Shown piece after piece: positions 27,508-36,580 of a stretch of 64,000 nt of DNA. The stretch lies in contig NZ_JACHXJ010000001.1 in assembly GCF_014192015.1 (NCBI RefSeq), forward strand, positions 1 to 64,000. Direction: 5' to 3'. Positions within the stretch are counted from its first letter, which is position 1. The number at the start of each line of letters is the position of its first letter. The stretch is from Paenibacillus rhizosphaerae. GTDB taxonomy: Bacteria; Bacillota; Bacilli; Paenibacillales; Paenibacillaceae. Under the pieces are notes generated by a model. It was not told where the DNA came from and searched no databases. It saw only the letters and a list, made by a program, of their open reading frames with translations. The translations under genes were made by a program, and so were the position numbers.

Positions 27508-28658
27508 ATCAGTTATCCGGAATGGAAGGAGTAACTGCTACTAATCTAGGCACCGTCACGCTATCTGCCGGGCAACACGCGTTCCGATTTACGGTAACAG
27601 GAAAGAATGATGCAAGTAACGCTTACTACTTTACAGTTGATTCATTCGTCTTGATGCCTGCTCAAACGGATGATCATACCACGCCCGTTACAACCTCCAA
27701 TGCGCCTGAAGGGTGGGCAAAAGAGGATGTAATAGTAACCTTGAGTCCTACCGATTCCCAGAGCGGAGTTGCTAAAACGATTTATTCGATCGACGGGGCA
27801 GATGATGTCGAGGGAACTTCTTTTACAATAAAGTCGGGGGGAGTTCATACGATTTCCTTCAATTCAGTTGATAACGCAGGAAATGTCGAAGCGGCCCATA
27901 CCCAACAGGCTAGGATTGATAAATCCGCACCCGTGACAGGGGCTACGGTCGCACCAGCTCAACCGGATGGGTCGAATGAATGGTATGTGCATGACGTAAC
28001 GCTTATTTCTGACGCTTCAGACAATCTCTCTGGTGTATCCAACACGGAATATAGCCTAAAGCTATTCGGGCTACATAAAGCTGAGTCAGGATGGCCGGTA
28101 TGAAGTAAAGTATCGCTCTACCGACAACGCCGGTAATGCTGAAACTGCTAAATCGATCTTGCTCAATCTAGATGAGACAACTCCTGCGATTACAGTAGCC
28201 GGTATCGTTTACAGGAAAACTTACACCGATTCGATGAGTATCACCCCCACCATCACGCTTCAAGATAACCTTTCTGGGGTTGACAGTACGAAAACGGTCG
28301 TATTGTTGGATGGGAATAATGTGCAGCAAGGCGAAGCCATTCCACTATACGAGCTTCAGCTGGGTCCGCATGCCTATATGATAACGGCTAGCGATCTGGC
28401 AGGGAACATTAGCAGCCATTCGGTTACGTTCGAGACATCGACAAGCATTCAGTCTTTGCAGGACATGATTAGCAGTTTTACGAGTGCTGGGTGGATCGAT
28501 AACACAGGAATCTCGAACAGCCAGCAGAAGAAATTAAACAACAACGCACAAAGGTTGAAACATTGTTTCTAAGTAAAGGGTATATAAAAAGATTCGACTC
28601 TTCCTCGCAATATGAGGATAAAGCGATTGGCAAAATCAAGGGGGTACAGCAAACGTAG
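27495..28658 (+). pseudogene. C-terminal remnant of a large secreted carbohydrate-active enzyme
   Basis: Three successive frames carry parts of one protein: a carbohydrate-binding-like beta-sandwich ([20 protein letters not shown]), then two or more OmpL47/Ig-like repeats ([51 protein letters not shown]). A helical tail (SLQDMISSFTSAGWIDNTG) like the FIMAH domain of Paenibacillus secreted enzymes follows. Frameshifts lie near 28060-28100 and 28550. The catalytic part is gone. The upstream end is the deletion join with the permease fragment. Confidence 0.75.
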
Positions 28659-28893
28659 TTGTACTCTCCGGCATCAAGAGTTGTTTCTTATTTTTAATTG
28701 AAAGGAGGTGCTGCATCGTGGTTTGAATTTTTGCAAATGACCCAGTCTGAGTACAAGATTTTCTATGATCATCAAGATTGTCAGAACCCGTAATAAATGA
28801 AGCAGAAGAAGTAGAATTTATTCGGGGAATACTCGAGTTATTACTTAAGGAATTGATTGCGCTTGCATTCGAAATGTTAGGAGGGAACTGATA

Positions 28894-31194
28894 ATGCCAA
28901 TGACTCAAAAGAAAACAATGTCAAGACGCTTCTTAAGGGGGCTGGGTGTTACGCTTTGCGCGGGCCTGGCCGCGTCGAGTCTAATTGTCGTACCTGCACG
29001 TGACACTTTTGCTTCCGCCAATCTTGGTTCAAATGTAGCTTATTCCAGTCCGGCTTATGAGCGGGACCAGGTGCTGGAGGTGGGAGGAAAGCCATTCTTC
29101 TATAACGGCGTCCAGATTCGCATCGACAAGGTCAAAGACGTTTACGGTTATACGGACGCACAGATCAAGAACCTGTTCCAGGTTGCCAAAAATGACGGAT
29201 TTACCGTTGCAAACGTTCAGATGCGGTGGGCGGATATTCAACCGGACACCACCATTGCGGCAGAGTCAACCGCGACGATCTCGGAAATGGCTCCCGGCTT
29301 GGTACAGGCCGGCAATCTGAAAGTCGAAGGAAGCTCGAGTAACGGCGAGAACTATACGTACTTGAGATATAATGTCAGCCAGCTTCCGAATACGGTGGAG
29401 GCTGCGAAGATCCGCGTTTACTTGCCGGATCCGTCGAATGACTTGACGCAGTCCCACAATCTGACCGCATATGATGTTACAGGACAAGCTGCTAGCACGA
29501 ACCTCTCCGCACTGACATGGAATAATGCTCCGGTGAAGAGCACCAACGGGTTGTCAGGAGCTTCGAACGCATCGTATGACTCTATCCGGGGGTTCGGTTA
29601 TTACGACATCGATGTGACGAATCTTCTCAAAAATCAACTTGCAAACGGCAGCAACGCGGCAGTCTTCATGCTTGGTTCGGCCTCAACGGACGGCCAAAAT
29701 GCTGAAACGATCACATTAGACCGGAATGCGCAAGCGCCTCGACTAATCGTCTCCGAAAACAAAAATGCGTATGATTGGTCCTACCTGGACAAGATCATCG
29801 GATATGCGGATGATGCGAACATCAAACTCGAACTGCTTTGGTTCGGCACGGATACCGTCGGCATAACCGCAGACAACCGTGTTCCGTTCTACGTGTTTCA
29901 CAATTATAAGAAATCTATGGCAGACGTTAATAAGCCCTTCTGGTCCAAGCAAACAGGGGATGCGGCAACGACGTACGGCGCTTACTGGTACTTGATGGAC
30001 AAGAATGACACAAACCTCCAGCTACAGGAGAGCTCTGCCGTCAAGGCGATGATGAACCATGTTGCAGCTTATAATTCAAGCCACGGTTACCAAAACAGAG
30101 TGATCGGTGTGCAGGTCGCTAACGAACCGATGATTAGCATGCTGCATATGGAAAAGGTCTATGATTCTAATGGCAATGCGGTTCCGCATAGCATGGACTC
30201 GGACAGTTTGGCACTCAAAGCACAATTGGGTCTGAACGATCAGCAATTCCGGGATTACACAATGTTTCATTATATCAACAATCTGGCGAAAGCCGTCAAG
30301 ACCTCCAATTACCCAGTCTGGACCCGTGTCAATAATATCACAAGCAATGATGCATGGGGGGTAACATATAACGAAAACAGGCGAGCGCAAGGAGGCACGG
30401 ATACCGATTCAGGAACGTACTTGGACTTCATTGGCCTTGATCCCTACAATTATAACCGGGCTCAATTGTTTGGATTTGGGCATGGTGACGTTGGGCTTGG
30501 TGACTATTCGACCGGTGAAAATCTGCCGATGGTCATGGAGAGCTCCGGTGCAAGGTCGATGAGCGCCCTAATGGACCTTGCCACGATTGCCGGCGGCGCC
30601 TATTACAACGTTTATGATCTGGTCAGCCCTGACGGAAACAATTTATATGACCAGAATATGCAGCCTCGCGTCGTTCCCGCCGGGGATAAGTACTTGCCTA
30701 ATGGCGGCACTTACATCAACGATGTTCGGGGCACCAACCAAATGCTGAACCAGATCGCCTACGAACTGGCGACCAAAAATCCAGATAGTCTCGGCGGATC
30801 CGACCTGTTATTCTTTAACGCCGAAGGTACAGAACTCACCACGATCAACTTAACCAAGCAGCTAGCCGGTCTCAATGTGACGTATCATTCAGACACCAAA
30901 TACAGCGTTGGAATCGCGACGAAAAGAAGCGACACCGAAATCGTTCTGGAAAACACCTTGGATAATGACGCTACCTTCACGCTCAATGGCATTTCCGCGG
31001 GTAAAGTGGAAAGCGTGACATCCGGCCGCTATAATACGCAGACTCAACAATGGGTTGAAGATAATACTGCTTCCTATCAAGGTTCGGGTAACAGCGTCGT
31101 GGTTACCATGCCGCAGTACAGCAGCGTGCGCGTGACTCTGAAAAAATGCGGCAACCAGCAACAATGCGTATGGCATAGTCATTCTCATCGCTAA
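28894..31194 (+). CDS. Secreted glycosidase-like protein (DUF4978/GH5-42-like barrel) with an inserted DNRLRE-type domain
   Basis: The 766-residue protein starts after AGGAGGG with an export signal (about 1-40, LGVTLCAGLAASSLIVV). The barrel opens with VGGKPFFYNGVQIRIDK and WADIQPDTT. It is then interrupted at about residues 135-285 by a DNRLRE/CBM96-like beta-sandwich (YTYLRYNVSQLPNTVEAAKI). It resumes with YDWSYLDKIIGYADDANIKL. Candidate catalytic residues are Glu411 (VQVANEPM) and Glu549 (PMVMESSGA). It probably acts outside the cell on galactose-type polysaccharide. The last about 12 residues (QQQCVWHSHSHR) look non-native, so the true C-terminus may be lost. The 235 bases before it hold only short unconvincing frames. 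Confidence 0.75.
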   Translation: MPMTQKKTMSRRFLRGLGVTLCAGLAASSLIVVPARDTFASANLGSNVAYSSPAYERDQVLEVGGKPFFYNGVQIRIDKVKDVYGYTDAQIKNLFQVAKNDGFTVANVQMRWADIQPDTTIAAESTATISEMAPGLVQAGNLKVEGSSSNGENYTYLRYNVSQLPNTVEAAKIRVYLPDPSNDLTQSHNLTAYDVTGQAASTNLSALTWNNAPVKSTNGLSGASNASYDSIRGFGYYDIDVTNLLKNQLANGSNAAVFMLGSASTDGQNAETITLDRNAQAPRLIVSENKNAYDWSYLDKIIGYADDANIKLELLWFGTDTVGITADNRVPFYVFHNYKKSMADVNKPFWSKQTGDAATTYGAYWYLMDKNDTNLQLQESSAVKAMMNHVAAYNSSHGYQNRVIGVQVANEPMISMLHMEKVYDSNGNAVPHSMDSDSLALKAQLGLNDQQFRDYTMFHYINNLAKAVKTSNYPVWTRVNNITSNDAWGVTYNENRRAQGGTDTDSGTYLDFIGLDPYNYNRAQLFGFGHGDVGLGDYSTGENLPMVMESSGARSMSALMDLATIAGGAYYNVYDLVSPDGNNLYDQNMQPRVVPAGDKYLPNGGTYINDVRGTNQMLNQIAYELATKNPDSLGGSDLLFFNAEGTELTTINLTKQLAGLNVTYHSDTKYSVGIATKRSDTEIVLENTLDNDATFTLNGISAGKVESVTSGRYNTQTQQWVEDNTASYQGSGNSVVVTMPQYSSVRVTLKKCGNQQQCVWHSHSHR

Positions 31195-31412
31195 ATTGGT
31201 TTATGATGACCATTCTGAAAAGTAAACAAAAAATTTAAAACAGCCCATTAACTTTGATTTCGAAGGAGTACCTTTACTAACTTTGCGCGGTCATATCTAA
31301 TGCCGTTGTTACTTTATTCCTATGGCGTTACATCATGATTACTTCTCCAGGTACAAATTTATAGTAAAACGCTGGCAGAGACAGAGGACAAAAAACGTAC
31401 TAATCATTAAGC

Positions 31413-31497
31413 TAACGGGGAACGTTAGTTCAATAAATAAAAATTCAGCCGCGTAAAAACCTTCAACCTCTTACTGTGAGGGAATGAAGGTTTTTTT
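31413..31497 (+). repeat. Left arm of the arm-hairpin-arm repeat, with terminator
   Basis: GCTAACGGGGAACGTTAG lies at 31413-31430, followed by TTCAATAAA. A hairpin AACCTTCA/TGAAGGTT with a T-run follows (about 31458-31497), a good terminator. No right arm is seen. As at 138-230, this arm sits just before a copy of the 587-bp repeat. Confidence 0.65.
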
Positions 31498-31547
31498 CTT
31501 AACACTCCTTTCGTAACAGAATATAGTTTCTGTTATTTTCGTCGTCT

Positions 31548-32134
31548 TCTCTATACAGAAGACGACGAGATTTGGGAATGAATAGACATGAAATGTATTT
31601 TTATTGGTATATGCCTTTTTCGGAAGAAGCGAGGATCGAAATCGAAAAAATGATGGGGCAGAAGCATGCGAAACCCTAGCGGATACCGGGTATACTTTAT
31701 CTACGAAGCCCGACACGGATGAACTCCTTCGCATTCAAAAAAATTGGTACTACAATGACCTTATCTAGATCTGGATAAGTAGCGTTTTAAGGAAGGAGAA
31801 GATCGCTTTAGGCGAGTCGAGACTTGATTCCATAAACGATGTATATAGGTGAATAAATATACAAATCCAGGTTTGCGGGAATTCTCACTAATAGTAAAAA
31901 TAAACAGTATATTCAGCATTTACTAAAGGAACCCTTCTCATTAAATATGAAAAACACCCTGATGTATCAACACTTTTTTCGTTGGTTTTTCTCACTAAAT
32001 AAGACAACACACAAATTATATAATTATTGTGTGTTGTCATATTTGGTGATAATTTTTCATAATCGATGAGGAATATTTTCGCAATGAAAAAAGGAATAAA
32101 TATACACAAATTTGTATAAAAATGAATCAAAAAA
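31548..32134 (+). repeat. 587-bp direct repeat, copy 2
   Basis: It is nearly identical to 281-866. The differences include single substitutions and an insertion in the loop of the internal hairpin (TATATAAT added) that leaves the stem intact. Its left edge carries a perfect inverted pair CGTCGTCTTC/GAAGACGACG around TCTATACA, which is degraded in copy 1. The right edge meets a broken small gene on the minus strand. No transposase or recombinase frame is present. Confidence 0.85.
31882..32085. repeat. Symmetric short-repeat array, copy 2
   Basis: TTCTCAYTAAWTATGA-like units lie at about 31882, 31935 and 31989. Inverted units follow the central stem GACAACACACAA/TTGTGTGTTGTC (32003-32014 with 32028-32039). 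The outermost inverted unit is more degraded than in copy 1. The stem is kept although the loop differs, which hints at selection on the structure. Confidence 0.65.
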
Positions 32135-32140
32135 CAGCTA

Positions 32141-32347
32141 TTAGGTGGACCTCCTTTTATGCGTGATTAAGCGTTCAACAAATTTAATTTCATCATAGGG
32201 AATCCATAATGGACCATCATCAGTGCGCACTTTTGCCCGATTCGGATTCCCTGATTATTGGGCTTTACCTTCAAATACTTCTCCTGTTTCTAATTTAATT
32301 CTAACTTTTTGAGCATAGGCAGCGGCGATTCTTAATTCTTCTATCAA
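32141..32347 (-). pseudogene. Small conserved-hypothetical gene with an internal stop
   Basis: From a TTG at 32347 behind GGTGACG, the frame reads LIEELRIAAAYAQKVRIKLE, then TGEVFEGKAQ, a TAA stop, then SGNPNRAKVRTDDGPLWIPY and DEIKFVERLI. The continuous similarity in style on both sides of the stop suggests one about 68-residue protein broken by one nonsense change. I do not recognise its function. Another short frame ends just before it on the same strand (reading LIYTAQQHEILVEIIYLEVT). Confidence 0.5.
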
Positions 32348-32444
32348 CTTACGTCACCTCTAAATAGATAATTTCGACTAGTATTTCGTGTTGCTGCGCC
32401 GTGTATATTAATTGTTGAATAGTAGCTTGAGAATTATTTACTTC

Positions 32445-32474
32445 AAAAAAAGAGCTAACTAGCTCCTTTTTTTT
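32445..32474. terminator. Bidirectional terminator candidate
   Basis: GAGCT/AGCTC (32452-32465) is flanked by an A-run on the left and a T-run of eight on the right. It can end transcription from either side, including the small minus-strand frame that finishes here. Confidence 0.6.
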
Positions 32475-32641
32475 AATAATTTTAGTTTGCTCGCCCTAAA
32501 TAGCCCTTTTGCTTTACATTTGATGTGATATATTTTTGTTTGTTCTATTAATTTTTCGATTTCTTTTTGTTGCTGCTCAATTTTTTCTTCTAATTCACTG
32601 ATATATTCCGAAACTTCTTGCACCGGAAACCAAGCATGCAC
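32459..32641 (-). CDS. Small coiled-coil protein of unknown function
   Basis: A 60-residue frame has a Glu/Gln/Lys-rich heptad region (VSEYISELEEKIEQQQKEIE then KLIEQTKI), typical of a short coiled coil, and a basic tail. It has no good ribosome site and ends inside a terminator hairpin. It could be a remnant of a plasmid or phage gene. The gap to its right (32642-33016) has no supported gene, only a weak hairpin with T-run near 32961-32988. Confidence 0.3.
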   Translation of the reverse strand: MHAWFPVQEVSEYISELEEKIEQQQKEIEKLIEQTKIYHIKCKAKGLFRASKLKLLKKRS

Positions 32642-33016
32642 TTCAGTTTTGTGTTTGTTCTACATAATGAAAACCCAATCAAACAAATTCCAGCAGAGCT
32701 ACGAACAGTTGATTTCCCTGACTTGCCTCAAAAATGGGAACTAGCATCAATCAATAAGTATGATGATGGATTTATAAGTCCCATGGGCACCAATACATTT
32801 ACAAGCTAAGGTTGATAAAAAGATTAATAACTTGTTGAAATTAGGCTACATGAAATAGAAGAAAGGATATGCTCTGCAGCTCCTGGTTAGTAGTTGTTCA
32901 ATGAAAATAAAACGATATCTTGGTGCAGACGTTGTGGGCATCCGATTATAAAAGGTAAAAAAGTTGCCATTTAGGGCGGACTTTTTTTGGTTTATTGATA
33001 TCCATTCATCTGCGGG

Positions 33017-33139
33017 TTCAAACGGTTACAGCAAGCGGTGATATTCGGCAGGGCTTCTGCGGTTAGCGTACTGCTGTTTATTTTGCTATTCGCCATTACA
33101 ATCTGGCAGTGGAACTCGTATCAAAAGAAAGAGGATTGA
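33017..33139 (+). pseudogene. C-terminal fragment of a MalF-type permease
   Basis: The frame reads ASAVSVLLFILLFAITIWQW, then NSYQKKED and stop, the characteristic last membrane helix of MalF-type sugar permeases. Everything before about FKRLQQAVIFG is missing. It is directly followed by a GGAGG site and the MalG-type remnant, so it marks the end of a former permease pair. Confidence 0.7.
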
Positions 33140-33158
33140 GTTGTAGGAGGTTTAACGG

Positions 33159-33689
33159 ATGAGAAGACCAGCATACAGGATCGAGATGCTTGTCGTCTAT
33201 GTGATCCTGTTTTTTACGGTTGTGACCACACTGTTGCCATTGTTCTGGATGATCACCACTTCGATTAAAACCCCAGGCGAAGTATTTGTATACCCGCCCA
33301 AATGGTTTCCTGGTGAATTTGTGTGGTCCAACTATGCAACGGCTTGGGAAATGGCACCTTGAAATAAATACTTTTTGAATACAATTTTATATACATCAAG
33401 TAATGTCGCAGGCGTTTTGATTACTTCTATTGCGAGCGGATACGCTTTTTCTAAACTGGATTTCAAGGGAAGAAAGACAATTTTTCTGGCTTACATCGGC
33501 ACAATGATGGTCCCATCGCAGGTAACGATCATCCCCGTATTTATTTTCCTTTCGCAGATGAACTGGGTGGATAGCTGGGGAGCCATGATGGCAGCTGCTA
33601 CCATGGTCAGCGCTCCAGTACTCATATTATTCTTGTTTGTCCAAAAGTATTCTATTGAAGGTATTGCGATGACTGGCATCAAAGGATAG
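33159..33689 (+). pseudogene. MalG-type permease with a nonsense codon and an internal deletion
   Basis: The frame starts MRRPAYRIEMLVVYVILFFT and continues to WEMAP, a TGA stop at 33360-33362, then KYFLNTILYTSSNVAGVLIT and SGYAFSKLDFKGRKTIFLAY. Only about 177 codons remain, against about 280 for the family. The join WVDSWGAMMAAATMVSAP skips the EAA loop and surrounding helices. The C-terminus EGIAMTGIKG is intact. The transporter is therefore dead, and the next gene is an orphan enzyme. Confidence 0.85.
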
Positions 33690-33718
33690 ATTATCAATAC
33701 ACTAAACGTTTAAAGGAA

Positions 33719-35335
33719 GTGAACAGGTTGGATTTTAATATTTTTATGACGCCTTCGCTTGTACTGGCCGAGACAGATCAAGGATGGGAGAAGCTGGTGC
33801 CTACGACGAATTCAGTTTGGAGTTCAAATCATGTTGAAGTGACAATGAATCTTCAGGAACCGGCAACGAGTAGGGGACTTTACCTCGAATCCAAAGAACT
33901 TTCGGTGCACAAAATACGTATTCGCTGGAAGCATCGTTTCACTCAACCAGTGGCACTGCTTGGAGATCATTGGGAACGTGGTTACGGGGACATGGGCTGG
34001 TACGGATTACAGCCGGAAAGGGTGATGCCATGGTATTTCATGATTCATGACGGCTCGTTGACTGCAGGTTTCGGCGTGAAGACTGGTGCGAAATCGTTGT
34101 GCTACTGGCAGGTGGATTTGGATGGCATAACATTGACGGCGGATGTAAGCAGCGGTAATCAAGGCGTAATCCTCGGTAAAAGGATTCTGAAATTCGCGGA
34201 GTTAGTACAGATTCACGGAAACGAGGAAACGACGCCTTATGAAACTACTCAGATGCTATGCAGTCTTATGTGCGACAACCCAGTTATGCCTAGCGCTCCG
34301 GTATATGGAGGGAACAATTGGTATTATGCTTACGGAAAAAGCACGCAGGAGGAAATCTTGAAGGATGCACGTTTTATGAGTCGGCTTGCCGGAATAGAAG
34401 CGAATCGTCCTTTTATGGTCATCGATGATTGTTGGCAGCTGGGGGCAGGTGTAAACGGAAATGGCGGCCCATGGATCGGTAACCGTGATTTCCCCGACAT
34501 GGCGGAGCTCGCATATCTGATGAAGCAGGAGGGTGTCAAGCCTGGTATTTGGTGCCGTCCTTTGCTTACGCACGAGAAAGTGCCGCAAGAGTGGGTTCGC
34601 TATACCAGAGAAGGGCACTACCTAGACCCCTCCCACCCGGGCGTACTGGAGTATATTAGTCAATTTATCGGACGAATTTCTGATTGGGGTTACGAACTGA
34701 TCAAGCATGATTTCTCCACCTATGATATGTTCGGGAATTGGGGCAAAGATATGAGAAGCCGTGTGAACGATTTGAACGTCCCCCTGTTTGACCGCAGCAG
34801 GACCAGTGCTGAAATTATTACGGGTCTGTATCGTACGATTAAGGATGCAGCCGGGGGAAGCCTGATTATCGGTTGCAATACTGTGGGGCACCTGGCGGCC
34901 GGACTCTTTGAGATCCAGCGTACAGGTGATGACACAAGCGGACGCTCATGGGAAAGAACGCGACGAATGGGTGTTAACACCTTAGCTTTCCGTATGCCGC
35001 AACATGGAACATTTTTTGCCCATGACGCCGATTGTGTTGGTATTACTCGAGAAATTCCTTGGGATTTGAATAGCCAGTGGCTGAGCCTATTGGCAAACAG
35101 CGGTACACCGCTGTTCGTTTCGGTATCACCGGAAGAGGCAACAAAAGAGCAAATTGAAGCGCTAAAGCAAGCATTTGCCAGAGCAGCCAAACCGGCCAAA
35201 CCCGCAATACCACTGGATTGGATGTATAATACATGTCCTTCCCAATGGCTCATTGATGGAAAAACAGTTCACTTTGAATGGATCGGAATGAATGAAAAGC
35301 TTCTTCCGGTAAACGAACACGAATGGTGGGAATAG
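33719..35335 (+). CDS. GH36-like alpha-galactosidase
   Basis: The 538-residue protein has an N-terminal beta domain and a barrel with RPFMVIDDCWQLGAG, KPGIWCRPLL and the GH36-type nucleophile motif LIKHDFST (Asp331). The acid/base is in TGDDTSG (Asp404 or Asp405). FFAHDADCVGIT further supports the GH36/melibiase clan. There is no signal peptide, so it is cytoplasmic. The start may be GTG 33719 or TTG 33728; GGAAGTGAA favours the latter. It follows two broken permease genes, its likely former transporter. Confidence 0.8.
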   Translation: MNRLDFNIFMTPSLVLAETDQGWEKLVPTTNSVWSSNHVEVTMNLQEPATSRGLYLESKELSVHKIRIRWKHRFTQPVALLGDHWERGYGDMGWYGLQPERVMPWYFMIHDGSLTAGFGVKTGAKSLCYWQVDLDGITLTADVSSGNQGVILGKRILKFAELVQIHGNEETTPYETTQMLCSLMCDNPVMPSAPVYGGNNWYYAYGKSTQEEILKDARFMSRLAGIEANRPFMVIDDCWQLGAGVNGNGGPWIGNRDFPDMAELAYLMKQEGVKPGIWCRPLLTHEKVPQEWVRYTREGHYLDPSHPGVLEYISQFIGRISDWGYELIKHDFSTYDMFGNWGKDMRSRVNDLNVPLFDRSRTSAEIITGLYRTIKDAAGGSLIIGCNTVGHLAAGLFEIQRTGDDTSGRSWERTRRMGVNTLAFRMPQHGTFFAHDADCVGITREIPWDLNSQWLSLLANSGTPLFVSVSPEEATKEQIEALKQAFARAAKPAKPAIPLDWMYNTCPSQWLIDGKTVHFEWIGMNEKLLPVNEHEWWE

Positions 35336-35472
35336 AGAAAGTAGACTACTAAACAGGATGGCGAATGGAGGATTATATACCGAAAAGTGATTTCCCGCCG
35401 AAAACCCTTGGATGGGAGGTAGTATGATTCCTCGGTTGTTAAATATGGCAATACAAAAAAATTGATCATTGC

Positions 35473-35549
35473 GCTAACGGGAAACGTTAGTTCAATAAAA
35501 CAGCGACAGTCTAGGACTTTATTATCTCGTCCTTTGGCTGTCGCTGTTT
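35473..35549 (+). repeat. Arm-hairpin repeat, partial copy
   Basis: The left arm GCTAACGGGAAACGTTAG (35473-35490) is followed by TTCAATAAA. A long stem AAACAGCGACAG (35498-35509) pairs with CTGTCGCTGTTT (35538-35549). No right arm is recognisable. The arm here is itself a hairpin-like inverted repeat (CTAACG/CGTTAG). Confidence 0.65.
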
Positions 35550-35692
35550 CGGTTTTAGGCTCAGTCTATATAACTTATTCTATGAGGTCTGACGGTAAGG
35601 CAATTAGAAAAGCCGCGTGGAATATAGTCAAACAGTCTAATAATTTATTTTCTACTGACACTCGACGTAACGGGCGCTTTTTTTTCGATGGA

Positions 35693-36580
35693 TTAATAAC
35701 GGTTCAAGATCATGTTCGTCTTCAATTCGTCCGTTGGCAAAAACCAGCCCTCTTCCGTCAGATCGCTCTGAAGCAGGTCGTGGTCGGCCGCCGCTTCGAT
35801 GCGGGTGTCTGTCTTGAACGACGCTTCCACGATATAATCGTACCCGCTGCCGTCCTCCTGAATAATCGCATATACCTCGACGTCGATTTCCCTTCCGTTC
35901 CATTCGCCGGTCCATCGCTTCCCATCAACAGGCCCTTTCTTATCGGCGTCGTCCAACAGGTCGGTGCCCCAGTTGCTGCCGTTCCAATCCTCGAATTTTC
36001 CGGGCGCGTGATCGATCGCCTCTTCGATAGCATCGTCTTCGTCCAGGTTGTCCATGCCGTCGTAGCCGTCGTGGCTCACCGTTTTTTTGTTGCTGAAGCT
36101 GAGCGTCTGCTTCTGATATCCCCAATCGACTTGCGCCTCGTAATCGTCTTCGTCGGCATCAAAGCCATCCTCGGCCGCCTGGGCCAGCGCCGCGTCGATA
36201 TTGCCGTCAACGATCGGATAGCGCATCTTATACGTCAGTTCGAATTCGTCGTCGTCGTAATTTTCCAGCTTGCGTACGCGGACATCCCAGCCTTCTTTAT
36301 TGATGTCAAGATCGTCCGTATCCAAGTATTCCACGCTGATTTTCGTTTTGCTGCTCGGCATTCCGAAATAGTCCCGGACCGAGCTTTTCAGCTCGTGATT
36401 CGAGTCGAGCACGACCGATGGGTCCATGAACAGCTTGACCTCGTAGTCGGGGACGGCTGGGGCGGAATCGGCCGCGGCCGGCATAGCAGTGCCAAGTACG
36501 GCGTTGCCGGCCAGCACGGCAGCAACGGCCGTCGTTCTAACGAGTTTGAGCAGTCTGTTTTCGTTACGTTTCTTCAACAT
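35693..36580 (-). CDS. Exported CYTH-like domain protein
   Basis: The 295-residue protein has a basic N-terminus and signal peptide (TTAVAAVLAGNAVLGTAMPA, cleavage likely after AAA-D near 37). The mature part resembles CYTH/triphosphate-tunnel proteins: YEVKLFMDP, then KISVEYLDTDDLDI, GWDVRVRKLE and FELTYKMRYPI. The rest is rich in Asp and Glu. AGGAGGAATTTATT precedes the ATG. CYTH enzymes are usually cytosolic, so secretion is unusual. GC content is clearly higher than in the neighbours, suggesting separate origin. Function unknown. Confidence 0.65.
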   Translation of the reverse strand: MLKKRNENRLLKLVRTTAVAAVLAGNAVLGTAMPAAADSAPAVPDYEVKLFMDPSVVLDSNHELKSSVRDYFGMPSSKTKISVEYLDTDDLDINKEGWDVRVRKLENYDDDEFELTYKMRYPIVDGNIDAALAQAAEDGFDADEDDYEAQVDWGYQKQTLSFSNKKTVSHDGYDGMDNLDEDDAIEEAIDHAPGKFEDWNGSNWGTDLLDDADKKGPVDGKRWTGEWNGREIDVEVYAIIQEDGSGYDYIVEASFKTDTRIEAAADHDLLQSDLTEEGWFLPTDELKTNMILNRY

